This document shows, in pieces, positions 37,901 through 50,409 of a stretch of DNA of 64,000 bases (position 1 is the first letter of the stretch; each line of letters opens with the position of its first letter). Position numbers and translations under genes: made by a program. The notes beneath the pieces were generated by a model. It ran no database searches. It was not told the origin of the DNA and worked only from the letters and a program-made list of their open reading frames with translations. Source of the stretch: Dryas octopetala (lineage: Eukaryota > Streptophyta > Magnoliopsida > Rosales > Rosaceae); contig OY992833.1 in NCBI GenBank assembly GCA_963921425.1, positions 18,703,738 to 18,767,737 on the forward strand, in the 5' to 3' direction.

Positions 37901-40900
37901 TATGGCCTTCATTTTCTAGAGATAATGGGAGAATATCTATGCAGCGTAGTGATGTGGACATTGGTTCAAGTAGTGCACAACAGAGAGTTGATCCTTCTGC
38001 TTCAGTACGGCTTCTAACATATTCTACTCCGTCAGGGCAGTATGAACTTCTGTTGTCGCCTATTGAACCTAATAGCTCTTCTCCAGCTCCAGAAGACACA
38101 GGAACTAATCCTTTCTTAAGTGAAATGGAAACTGAAGTTTCTCAATCTGCGATAGATACTTTAGAGCCTATGGAAGTGCAAGCAGAAGGAAGAAGTAATC
38201 ATATTTTCCCTTTTGGTGACTCAACATATTGGGAACTTCCTTTCTTGCAAGGATGGTTAATTGGTCAGACCCAAGCTAGCCAACGGAATATGCGGCTAGT
38301 AAGTGATGCTGCCCATGATAATCCTTCTGCACATGGTGAGATGGATAGTCCAGCTCCTATCACTTCCTCAGTAATACCAACCAGTGTGAACCAATCTAGG
38401 GTTACTGGAAGATCTAGTTCCCGGCATCGTACTTCACGTTCTCATATGGTGTCGACAATTGGGTCTAATGAAGGTGCTGGATTCAGTAATATTACACATG
38501 GAGAAAGTGAGACTCAACCTGTTGTGAGCAGAATCCAATCTGAACTTGCCAACTCACTTGCTGCAGCAGCAGCTGCAGAGTTACCTTGCACTGTGAAGCT
38601 CAGAATTTGGCCACATGATGCAAAAAATCCATGTGCTCCCCTTGATGCAGAAAGATGTCGCTTAACCATTCCACATGCCGTACTTTGTAGGTAATATTTT
38701 TTCAACTTTCACGGCACTTTGTTGCTTTATTAGCTTTGACATGTCTTTTAGCTTATTCTTAGGTCTTGTAAACAAGTACATTTTTCTTATTTGGTGGTTT
38801 ATTTTTACTGGTAATAACATCTTTGCAAACAAATATTTGAGCTTGATTAGTTGATGCTCATGAAGTGGTTTGGCTACTTTTTTTCAGCATTACATGACAA
38901 TTTGAACTTTGATACTATTGCTAGCTATATCTGTTCTGGATCCTTACTTGAGATTTTCTTGCAGTGAAATGGGTGCTCATTTTTCACCTTGTGGAAGGTT
39001 TTTAGCTGCCTGTGTTGCATGTATGTTGCCTCATTTGGAAGCTGATCCTGGACTACAGAGCCAGGTCAACCATGATGTCACAGGGGCAGCAACTTCCCCA
39101 ACTCGACACCCAATTTCAGCTCACCATGTCGTGTATGAGCTGCGGATATATTCCCTTGAGGAGGCAACGTAAAGCTTAAACTCCCTATATCTATGTGTTG
39201 TATTTTCTTACCTCCTCTTTAGCTTTCAATATAAATTTTCTTTCATTCTACAGTCTGACGTTCTTTTTATTTATGTAGATTTGGTATGGTTCTTGCATCC
39301 CGGGCAATAAGAGCTGCCCATTGCTTAACATCTATTCAGGTCAGCTAAATTTTGGAGATGTAATTGCTTTATTGGATCATATTGGTCATTGATTTCTCAT
39401 TGATTATGCCAACTATGAAATAAATTCTTTGTTTTTCCGACTCTTTTTTCTAAGACCAAATAAAAGCTCCAAGGGAAATTCAAATGCTTTATTTTTTAAC
39501 AGCAAAATAAGATTAGCTGCCTATATGGAGGGCATCCCTTAAAATCTCAGCATAAGAGCTCAATGATTCTTGTCACCCATGTGCCTAGCAGTTAGAGATT
39601 AGGAATTATGATTACTTAAGATTTCTTTATGTACCTAGAATATGAAAAATGACATTAGATTATATTTTAAATAAGGCTTAAGCCCCTACAAAACTCAAAT
39701 TTTGAAGCATGGTCTCGTCCTGTAGGGGTATATGAACACATACACATTACATACATTATATATATGTATGTATGCATGTATAGTGGAATTCTCTTGTCCA
39801 GACGTCCGGATTTTTGTTAAAGTCTGGTTATGTTGTTTCAACAGCCAACGGCTGATGATACATAATTTAGATTTCCTATGTACTGCCATAATGGCTGAAA
39901 CAAAAAAGTAAAAAAATTATAAAATAAAAATAAAATCGTTAGAGACTCCCTATGCGCTGTCATTATGGCAAGCGCACTATGGGTTGACCTGTTTGTAAAA
40001 TCTCTCTCTCTCTCTCTCTCTCTCAAATCGTAATACGTTATCTTTAGAAAACATATATTTTCAGTTGTCTTGTATGCATATAATTCATTGTATATCTTTA
40101 GAAAACATTTATTTCCATTCAAGTTATGACTCACACCACAAGACCACTCATTTAATTTATTGCCTGTGATGCATAAATGTGCTAAATACATATCTACATA
40201 TTGACATGAAGTGTTGAACCGATGTTAGAACACTAATAGTTGTCTCATGTATATGCAAAAGGTCGTGAACTATTCTTTTATAGTTTTAATTTTTTTAAAT
40301 TATGTTTTTAAATCAAGGAAAGCTTTGTACTTTCATCAGACACTTATTGAAGTTATTCATTGAATTTCCCGTGGCAGTTCTCTCCTACGTCTGAGCATAT
40401 ATTACTTGCCTATGGCCGGCGTCACAGTTCACTTCTTAAGAGTGTTGTCATTGATGGAGAGACAACAGTGCCTATTTACACCATTCTGGAGGTAAGCTTC
40501 TGTAGTTTTCTTATGAAATCTATATTCTTTGTTCTTGGATTTATTCAACTCAATAGTTATATTCTGGACATTAAGTGTGTATATACGCCTGCCCCCCCCC
40601 AACCCCCCCCTGCTTTTTTACATGCGATCAAGGATCAAGTTTCATTTCAATTGGGTGCTTCAATCAATCTGGAAACATAACATGCAGAAACTTTTAGAAA
40701 TATGAAATCTAATCTACTTGTAATAAGGAATGACAAGGATATGAAATTTTATTGTATGTTTGAGCCTTGAGGCTAATAAATGTAACTTAAGTTAGATTAC
40801 ACTAGTCTTAGAATGGGATACATACGACGTTAGTGCAACTAAAAGTCATTTGGAGCCAAATTCTTTGTGTATGAAATGGATTTATATCCACTTTATTGTA

Positions 40901-42111
40901 AATTTGATATTAAATATTCTTTATAGTTCTACTTTAAGCTTTCCAATTACCATATGTGATACACTTTAATGTGTTACAGTTGAACAGCTGTATAAGCTGG
41001 TATGGTACGAACTTAGGCTTAAATCCCTTTTAAATGTTAACAATCAGAGTTATTATTCAGGTCTATAGAGTTTCTGATATGGAACTCGTGAGAGTTCTCC
41101 CTAGTGCGGAGGATGAGGTTAACGTAGCTTGTTTTCATCCTTCTGTTGGAGGTGGCCTTGTCTATGGAACTAAGGTAAGCAATTGGGATTTAGTATGATT
41201 CTTTTAGTTTTCTGGTTCCTCTGCTAATTTCCTGAACTTACAATGTGTTTGGGCTATGAGATGCAGGAAGGGAAGTTAAGGATCCTCCAATATGATAGTT
41301 CACATGGCATGAGTCATACAACGTCTGGTTTTCTTGACGAAAACATGCTTGAGGTACAACATGGCCCCAATTGGTGGGTTTTATTTGTTTATTGTTCTTG
41401 ATATTTGTGAAATTAGACCTTCCCTTCCTGTTTTTCTTTTCAAAATTGCTTGACAAATCAAAGTAAAATATTCATCCTTTACATATTCAATTACTTTGCT
41501 CAAGTGTTCGTTCTCCTGAGTTCTGAAGGTTCTTTTTTTGTGCTTAATTTTTTATTCTAGTATTTGTTTATTCTACAACTGTAAATAAAAGCTTTTTAGT
41601 GTTTACCTTTGAGATATTTAAGGATACAAAGCTATAAAACGTCAACATATTAATTGAAATTGGTTGTCTCCATTATTTTATATACATAATATTCCAAGAA
41701 AATTCAAATCAGTACCAAACAAATTGAAAGCTTGGAAAAGCAAAATTTATAACTGATATTTTTTCGTAGGAAAAAATGTTCTATGAGACAAATGCAACCT
41801 AAGGTCACACAGTTGTGTTGGACAATGATTTTGGTTCCTTTCAAACAAAAAAAGAAAAATCAGTGAATTTCACTGTGACTTGAAACACGCCTTTTCATGG
41901 CATGCTTTTGTTGGATGAAATACGATTTTGATCTGTGAAATTAAGCATTTGTGAATGTTGCAACATTGTTGGATTTCTTGTACATTTCTAGATTATAGTA
42001 GGGGCTGAGCAATGACTCAAATGTGATAATTTGGTTTTGTAATAATATTCTGGTTACTAATGTTACCAGTCTCTATTATTTTAGGTCCCAACATATGCCT
42101 TAGAATGCTAG
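34950..42111 (+). CDS. AMBRA1-like split-WD40 protein (786 aa, 14 exons)
   Basis: Exons: 34950-35041, 35443-35652, 35801-35917, 36032-36116, 37193-37301, 37393-37460, 37538-37663, 37744-38690, 38965-39168, 39279-39339, 40378-40491, 41061-41174, 41267-41353, 42085-42111. All join in frame to 787 codons. N-terminal WD blades cover about 120-270 (FSPDGKTLASTHGDHTVKIID; FHPLYPDILASG..VRLWDAK; IASIAFHAQGELLAVASGHK). A Ser-rich, disordered linker of about 310 residues (exon 8) follows. Blade-like segments then resume at about 587-770 (FSPCGRFLAAC; FSPTSEHILLAYG; VNVACFHPSVGGGLVYGT). This matches the Arabidopsis At5g43930/At1g04140 transducin proteins and the split propeller of AMBRA1, a DDB1-CUL4 substrate receptor linked to autophagy and cell-cycle control. 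The family call is firm; E3-adaptor function in this plant is inferred. Confidence 0.9.
40001..40024. repeat. (CT)n microsatellite in AMBRA1-like intron 10
   Basis: About 12 CT units. A separate poly(C) stretch (CCCCCCCCC-AA-CCCCCCCC) lies in the next intron near 40591-40609. Confidence 0.9.
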
Positions 42112-44213
42112 GGACCAGCCATCATTGTCCGCTTGCGAGACGTACCACTCTGCCTAGCTGGTTTGTTTCTCTTTTTAAAGATCTATTAATTTTAGATTTT
42201 GTACTCCTATTATATTATACTTCTCATATCATGGGCTTGTTGGATGAGGTTTGTAGTATTATTTCTTTAATATTACACCTTTGTAGAGATTTTGTGATGT
42301 TTTCATGGCTCCAATTGATTTATCGGGTTAGAAGGACTTACCATGTACCTATGCTATGGTTCAGGATGAAATCATGGTGTACCCATGAAGCTTGTTGCTG
42401 AAAGTATTTATTTACATGTAGCAGTTAACCCTGTACCAGACTGTTGTTCTTCGTCAAATGCCTGTGAAATGTTCGATTTGGCATCAGAATAGGACTCTGT
42501 AACTTTTCTTTATTGTTTTATTAGAATACACGTTGTTGACACCATTAGGTAATTTAATTTGACAAGGAAACTGATAAGTTAGATGAAGCAAAACATGTCA
42601 AAGGACGTTGTTATTGTATATGCTTGTTCAGGTTCTGTGGAACGTTGTTAGGAATGTAATCGATTCTCTTTTTTACTGTCTTGAATTCGTTTTCGGCCCC
42701 TATATGTAGGCCTTCATTGTAAAAAGAAAAAAAAATAAAAATTGTCTCTCTTAATGATTTTTCTCCTTCTGTATTTTTTTTACCTATTTGATGTTCAACT
42801 TCTATAAGGGAATGCTTGCTACCAACTACAAGTGCCATAATGTTTAACGAGTTTGGATTTTGTGCTATGTTTATTGATGTTGTGCTTATGTTTCAAAACT
42901 ATGCCGTCTTAGACTTCTATTTAATGTGTGGCCGATGGTGGATGTTTTCAGTATTTTGCTTTATTTCACCTTAGGAATCAATCATAAAGTGCAAATTAAT
43001 AGAGAATTAAAGATCAGTGAAAGAATGCTTTTTTCTTAAGTCAGCACTTAGCAATACAAACATAGATGTTATTAAATAAAAGGAGATTTAGAATTTAGTC
43101 CATTTTATGAGTCTTTCTTAGAGTAAGATTGATAGTAATTTAGAATTTTTAATTAAGTCTTTTTATTTTTCTTCTTTGATGGCTGCATGTTAGGTTTTAA
43201 TTTCAAGATTTCGGGTCCGAAATCTCGGAGTTAAAATCTAACATGTAGCCTCTACAAAGTCCACTCTACACTTTAGGAGGGGAAATATCCTTCAAATCGA
43301 AGAAGGACTTTATTATGAATTAAAATGATTTTTTTTATAAATTAAAAAGATTTTATTATGAATTAAAATGATTTTCTTACAAATTTTAAAACACTCCCGA
43401 TCTCTATTTAAATATTATTTTTCTTAAAAACTTAAACCTAAATATCTCTTAAATAAATTATATGTTTAAGGGTCCCACCAAGATAAAAATTTCATGTGAC
43501 ACCAACTGTTAAATTCATTGCATTAATCGTTGGATTCTTATGTCTAATTTCATTAAGTTCTCTATTTGTTTTTGCTTGTTTTAATATAAAATTATAAATG
43601 CAAGAGTTTGTGTAACTTTAATACTTTATTCATACTAAAAGTCTAAAACTAGTAAAATATGTCACGAATTCATTTAGGGTATTGCACTCTACTCTTGTAT
43701 AACAATTAAAAGTCTAAGCTTAAACAAGAAAAGAAAAAAAATCCAAATAAACAAAAACAAACAGAGAAAAGACAAAGACATGGATCTCATTTTAGAGCAT
43801 CTCCAATTCCATTTATAGGGTGTTTTTGTAATTTAAATTGCTACTGTCGCATAGTAATAGTGATTTGCCACTATCTGACAATGTCAATTTCAGAGCATAC
43901 AATGATATTTTGCTGAGCGCTTAGTGGGTTGTACTAACTACTAAGTGCTTAGTGATGATGCCGAGTACTCGACTCATTAAAATGGACCGGCCAGTCACCG
44001 TATTTTTGTAAGTGGGCCGGCCAATCAGAATATTTTTCATTTTGGACTTAAAAAACAAACCAATATCATATTTATTTATTTGTTTCCCTCCAAAACTTAG
44101 TTTTCCCTCCTTAGTATGTCTTTCAAAATCTAACAAAACTTGATTTGGGGAAAGATTATTATCAGAATACCCTCCTCCTCCTCCTCCTGCTAAAAGTAAG
44201 ACCCTTTCTCAAA
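42112..44213. other. 3' region of AMBRA1-like gene and promoter of TFCB-like gene
   Basis: No supported ORF. A hairpin of about 33-bp arms lies at 43185-43253 (CATGTTAG..CTAACATG ends). A direct repeat (ttttattatgaattaaaatgattt) occurs at about 43309 and 43351. GAGCATCTCCAA at 43795, a common MITE terminus, is seen once only. Two GGCCGGCCA-type patches occur at 43987 and 44013. Confidence 0.45.
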
Positions 44214-47200
44214 ATGCTATGGGAATCTACCTCCTCTGACGAATCTATCTTCTCTGACTCAGAGGAGTTCGAGGAGGGAGTCAGGCAAGTGATGATTTGC
44301 GCAATGGCCTGTTTGGTTCGGACACTAAACCCTACAACCAATAAACGCACTCGTCCTCGTCCTCGTCGTCACGCTTCTTCTTCTTCTGCTCGTCGCCGTC
44401 GTTGTCCAAATGGACTCAATCAACTTACAAACATCCAAGGCCGCGGCGACGACCACTCCGTACTCCTCCGTGTAACTCACTCCAACCTCAAAACCTTCTC
44501 CGCCGACCTCCGCTTCTCTCTCCACACCACCGTCGATGCCGTCAAAGACCAGCTGTGGCGCAAATGCGGCACTTGTGTCCATTCCATGTCGCTTCAGCTC
44601 TTCGCCGCCGACGCCAATGTCCACGACGACGGCTCTGTCAATTCCCCTCTTGACAATTCCAAGCCCCTCGGCTTCTATTACCCTCTTGACGGGTCAGTCA
44701 TTCTCTCTCTCTCTCTCTCTCTCACATTGTTTGTGATTTTGGTTTGGTTAAATATGTGATTTTGATTTTTGGCCAAATTTGTGATTTTTGTTGTCAATGT
44801 GTGTGTTTGAAATTGAAGCTACCGGCTACATGTTATAGACCTGGACCCTTCCTCAGAGAACTCTGGTGGGGCGCTTGTGGACGCCTCGATAACCCGAGAA
44901 GCTTACGAGAAATGCGATGGTAATGATTATTCAGCTTTCCAAACTATAAACTAAGCTTATGTTATGTTGTTACTATCAACCCATTTGATAAGGCGTGATG
45001 CTTGCTTGAATGTGCGGTCGGTCAATCTAACAACATAACATGTTAGACTGTACAACAACGATTACCCATTTAAGGATATATGGTCATGTTAGGAGAAAAT
45101 GAAAATGTAGTAAAGTATGTTTAGTTCAATCCATCATGTGTTTCCATTTTTTGGTTAAGATTATGTATTTTCGAGTCAAGACTGCATTGATATGGTTATT
45201 ATTAGTCAATATTTTATTTTATAACTTACATATTTATGGTGTGTTTCAGGCACTTATAGAAAATTTGAGGAAAATTTGGCATCACAGAACCCATCAGCTT
45301 TGGAGGATAAAGTAAGCCTCTCATGTGTTATTCCTTTACAAAGCATATACATTACTGTCTGTGAAGTGAATTTACAAGCCATTGCTTCTTTGGGTATATG
45401 TTAATCATGAATCAAATTGACAAACTTTTGTTTTTAGTCAGCCTTGCATGTGGGAGTGACAGGATAGATTCATAATTGGTTGACTGAAATTGTGTTTGCA
45501 GATACCAGACAACTACATGGAAACCCTCTGTGCAAATATCAAGGTCGGTTAACTCCCCACCTCTCTCTTGTATTAGCAGTTCTTGGTAATTGTTGAAATG
45601 TCAGTCCTTTGAAAGAAGCTTGTGACCTTTTAAAAGTATGACTGGCTTATTGCTAAGTAGTGACTGGTTTATTTGTAATACTTAGTTAGTTACCTTTGTG
45701 GCACTTATACCATACCACAAAATGAAATCACTATTTGTCTTTTTTTTTTTCTTTAATATTTGAAGATTTAAAGTTTGGATTACATAAACTTTGGGATCTT
45801 TGTTTGATAACATAATTTAGGGTGTTCTGCAATTAGTTGGTGATTGTTCTACCAACATTGTTCTTTTTAAGCATTATGGTCTAGTAGGGTCATTTTCCCG
45901 ATGTAGTTGGCATTTTCTTCAGCGTTCAAGATAGATTTGAGCTGTAGTTTTATATGAATATTGTTAAAATTTTGAGATTATTTTTCTCTATTTGCTTGTA
46001 TTTTGTGTCGGGATTGTGCCATTCTTCAATTTGCATAATCTTTCTCATAAAAATATGTGTTAGCTTGCAGTTTGTCTTGTCTTGTCTATTGTGAAACATA
46101 CTCATGACTGGCACAATTCTCTTAATTTTAATATGCTGAAGGTAGGAGATAGATGCGAAGTTGAACCAGGGGATAAAAGAGCTGTTGTTAAATTTGTGGG
46201 TCAGGCAGAACCTCTGGCTCCTGGTTTCTGGGTTGGAGTTCAATATGATGAACCATTGGGAAAGCATGGTGGCATGTAAGTGAGCTCCTGATTCTTATAT
46301 AAGATGATTTTTGGATTTTCGTTTGCTGATAATATAAATTTGTCTATTCTCGGCTCTGTTTTTCCTAACACGTTTCTCATCCTTAAAAACATATCAAATT
46401 TTATATTGTTCATTATTATAGGGGCATTTAGTGTTAGGACAGAAAGTGCTTGTAAAGAAATCTTTTCTTGATGTGTAGAAGTTAAAGGTTGTTTATAAAT
46501 TTAAGACAGGCTTGTTCAAATAAAGGAATTTTTTCTTTACATGCTCAAAATACATTTTGTACAATGACATGACTTAGAAAAGAATGAGATAGATTTAGCT
46601 GAAATCTGTTGTGGTTGATGTATTAACATTCTGAAGAAATTTTGTTTCTTTAAAAAAAAAAAAAAATCTGAAGAGATTTAAAACACAAAATACCAATTAG
46701 AAGTGCCTATCTTGGATTCAACATAATAGCCTAAGACACTTTAGCTATAAGCTGGAATATGGAATATGGAATAAAATATACCCATCTGCTTGTTAGATGT
46801 TGTTCCACATCGCTAAGGAACCACTTGACTGGGCTGACAGTTCTGCTATTTCCATAAGTAAAACTTGTTCAAGGAAAAAATTCCCCATATGAAATAATAT
46901 AATTCACAGTTTTCCTGGAGAAAGTAGGATACTAAAATTGTTTTGAAAATAGCTCGAGAACTTTAATTGAACTTTTATATGTTTGTAAATCCTTTATAAC
47001 CAAACTCTTTTATGCGGTGATTTTGCTATACAATTAGTTGACATTTTGAATTTCCTTTTTTTAAATTGGCCTTGCTGTTTCTGCATATTATTTGGTCGAG
47101 AATCTTGAGATCCCTCTTCTTCATATCCTAGGGTGAAAGGAACACAGTACTTCGATTGTCCCCCTCTTCATGGTGCAATGGTTCGACCAGACAAAGTAAA

Positions 47201-48816
47201 GGTATGTATTCATATATATTCTGGAAATACTTTAAGTTGATTTTTTTTTTTTCCTAATTTTCCTATCAAGATGCAGAGCATATTATAGTTTGGTTTCATT
47301 GGCTGTTTGACATGGAATAGGAAAATTTTAATACGACCTGTTAGCTCTAAGGTTGCCACCATGAGTGGCATTTAGCCACTTCATGAACAAAAGAATAGTT
47401 TGGGGCTCACCTTTGAGCCCTTGGTATGCTGGCAATTAACCTACTATCCATCTTGGTATGGACCATCATTCAATGTGGCATCAGCATATTAACGATATCA
47501 AGATCTTTCAGTGCATGTTGACATTGGAAAACTAAGTGATATATCTAGTAATTTCTTTTAGGAGAGAGTTCTATTTTTGTAGGAGAGGAACTGTTTCAGA
47601 AGTATGAAATATGTTAATGATTAATCACGAAATATGTCAATGATTATGGTAAATCTTTAAGAAATACGTCAATGATTAAGGTAAATTCTTCACGATATAT
47701 GTCAGTCAATGATTAAGGCAAATTCATTATATGAATCTTTCTCATGTCTATAATGGTTTGACAATTTAACCTAGGAGATGTGATTGTTCTTCAATAAAAT
47801 TTTGATGACTTATCACAAAGAAGAAGACTTAGAACGTGATGCTAGAGGTGAAAGTGTGGACTCAGCTTAGGAATTCCACCAATGATGAGTTGGTCAAGTC
47901 CAAAACTTAAAAAGTTCATAATGTCTTTTTGTGCTTGTGATAAAAGTTATGTATGATGTATATTTAACTATGATGACAAGGCTTGCCTTAATTTAAAGAG
48001 TGATCCTAGAGCAAGAGGCCCTAGAAGAGTTTTAAAGTTATCTTACAAACTTGTCTGGCAATGCCACATAAATTAATGAAATGCCATAGGCGGGGAACTA
48101 CATGCTGCCAAATACATGGGCAGTGCGTGGGATTAGTGTAACACACATGACATGTCATCTCAACTTTATAAAGAATCTTTGTACTAATAACATTTTCTGC
48201 TAAAAATAGAACAACCTTTATGTTGTTATCAGTACTTTAGATTGCCTATCGAAAATACAAAACAGATACATCGTTTGACCAATTACGCACAATCGCTTGC
48301 CCTAATTGGTTCTGTCTACTGTTACTTGTATTGGTTCAACCTTATGTTTCATGAGCACACGAATGGTGACAAATTTATTGACTGGCTTGGTCAATTTTTG
48401 TGTCAAGAGATATTCAAATTTGAAAGTGGTATAAATCATAGCTGATAATAAAGTTAATGAAAGCCAGCATGTATGTAATCAACCGAAAAGTTCACCACAA
48501 GATATTGTTTCCATATTTCTGTATGCTTACTGGTGCAATGTGTTACATGCAATTGGGGCACCCTGTATCTGAACAAATGGTTATACACCATTCTGGTGCA
48601 AAGACCGTTGCCATCTGAGATTCTGAAGCCTATTATGTTGAGGGAAACTGCTTTTGAGTGACCTAACTAAGAGAAGGACCCTGCTAATGAATCGAAAGGG
48701 TTTCTCTTCTCATTGGCCTTTGTGCATTTTTCTGCATGGTTCTTTATGAATTTGAAGAAAGCCATAAATTTTGTCAATTTCAGGTTGGTGACTACCCTGA
48801 GAAGGATGAAATCTAA
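44214..48816 (+). CDS. TFCB: Tubulin-folding cofactor B-like protein (UBL + CAP-Gly), divergent copy
   Basis: Exons: 44214-44692, 44819-44919, 45250-45311, 45502-45543, 46142-46275, 47132-47201, 48784-48816. They join in frame to 307 codons. A ubiquitin-like domain spans about 79-177 (DDHSVLLRVTHSNLKTFSAD..). A linker ends in NYMETLCANIK, and the CAP-Gly domain spans about 229-298 (VGDRCEVEPG; GFWVGVQYDEPLGK). This is the TBCB/TFCB fold that assists alpha-tubulin folding. Oddities: the usual start near the UBL is out of frame (ATG at 44410), so an upstream ATG is needed, adding about 78 low-complexity residues; in-frame ATGs at 44292 and 44304 are alternatives. The GKHDG-type CAP-Gly motif reads GKHGG (268-272). 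The acidic tail is short (VGDYPEKDEI). The family is certain; full function is doubtful. Confidence 0.85.
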
Positions 48817-49838
48817 ACAGGTCTTGAGAGTACTTGCTTACTTCCTGTTTCTACATTACCTTTTGAGGCACTCACCTTGAAGTTTGCTTAATTATACATT
48901 CGTTCAAATTGTAATATTCTTGGAAGGTAGAGTTATGCATGTGACATCCTTCAAAGTATGACCAGGAAAACCAAAGAGGATCGAAGTCCAGAGGGACCAG
49001 CACTAAAGGAAAACCAGACATGAAATTTATATATTCTACCATGTCTCCCATAATACCCACTAAACTCTTTTGGAACTCGTATTGTGTACGAACATGAAAA
49101 TATTCCAATTCATGAATCTTGTTCTGTTGGCCAAAAAAAGAAAAAAGAATCCTGTTCTTCAATGTCTCTTTTCTTTGAAATAACTTTCAAATTGTTTACC
49201 AGAAAAAGAAAAAAATATAACTTTGGAATTCTTTTTTGTTTGGGCACAGAACATTCAAATTCTTAATAAAAAATATATGACAACTTAAAAAAAAAAAAGA
49301 AATATAAATAAAAATTCATGAATCTTTGGTAGACTCGATAAAATATCTAATATGGCCTTTATGTAAAGATGGCACACCTAAACTGAGAAATGATCTAAAT
49401 GTTCAAGAACAAAACAATAGCAAATTTTATCTAATGGTTTGATAGAAAATAAAAATATACTATCACAACTCATATGAGTTGCCCCCCTCGAGCTTCTCTA
49501 AAGCCGTGTGATTGTAAACTCCACATATTGTCTGTTGAATGATTGTATAGTCCACATGCTACAACTCCATTTACCAATCATCTGAGCTTGGGTGCCCAAA
49601 TATTTAGTAATTGTTTGACCTTAGTTTACAGAAAAGAAAAAAAGCTCACACCAAGTAAAAATAAAAATTTTAAAAAATTCAATCAAGTTTGAGAATACGC
49701 ATTGTTTCGTAGTTGGAATCCCCTAAAAATGATTTTCTCCTCTGCTTCTCAAATATATGTAAATTACACTACAAATGACAAAAGTAAAAAAAAAAAGGGT
49801 ACGTTTATATATCTTTGTTTCGTCCAATTCTTAACAAT
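48817..49838. other. Spacer between TFCB-like gene and first tRNA-Tyr
   Basis: AT-rich, no supported gene. It includes the TFCB 3' UTR. Confidence 0.45.
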
Positions 49839-49930
49839 CCGACCTTAGCTCAGTTGGTAGAGCGGAGGACTGTAGTTGGGTTATTCCTGTGGCTATCCTT
49901 AGGTCGCTGGTTCGAATCCGGCAGGTCGGA
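49839..49930 (+). tRNA. tRNA-Tyr (GTA) with 19-nt intron
   Basis: The acceptor stem CCGACCT pairs with AGGTCGG, with discriminator A. The D-arm TAGCTCAGTTGGTAGAGC and T-arm CTGGTTCGAATCCGG are intact. The anticodon loop CTGTAG/A gives anticodon GTA (49872-49874). The intron sits after position 37 (49876-49894, ttgggttattcctgtggct), as in plant nuclear tRNA-Tyr genes. A CAA motif lies 5 nt upstream and a TTTTTT pol III terminator follows at 49931. Confidence 0.97.
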
Positions 49931-50176
49931 TTTTTTACATTCCAACTTATGATTATTATTTTTGGGAGGCAATTTTATCCGACTACACTCCTTCCTTATT
50001 TTCTATATTTTTTTAATGTTAAAATTAAATAAATTTCCCAATTTACCAATCATTGGAACTTGGAAGCATGTACAAAGGTTGATCCCAACTATTTGTGCTT
50101 TCACAGGCTGTGTACCACAAATTAATTCAATTTGAATGTTCAGCGTTTAGAATTTTCATAAATTGAGTTGAAAAAC

Positions 50177-50409
50177 AACTATTTTGCGAAAAATTATTGT
50201 ACGTGACTGTAGCATCATATGACATGATGATATGGTGTTACCAATCCTCTTAAATTATAACACGAGTATTATTTTAACGGTATTTTTTAAAGTTTAGGGT
50301 TTTAGAAATTATTGATTGTACACGTGTTATAATTTAAGTGAATTGATAATACTACGTTATTATATCACGTGCTGTTACGGTCACACACAATAGCTATAAC
50401 AAAATAGTT
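50177..50409. mobile_element. MITE with ~88-bp TIRs, AACTATTTTG ends
   Basis: AACTATTTTGCG.. and ..CAAAATAGTT are inverted. Both arms carry the blocks ATTGT..GTGAC and TTAAATTATAACACG. A related, more decayed copy lies at 27405-27680. The TSD is not clear. Confidence 0.7.

Noticed and set aside
38514..38705. Minus-strand frame within AMBRA1-like exon 8
   Set aside because: Shadow of the real exon, with an Ala run from the (GCA)n-like tract.
44410..44475. Start of TFCB at the well-placed ATG 44410
   Set aside because: It is out of frame with the UBL exon and stops after about 22 codons; kept only as evidence for a frameshift.
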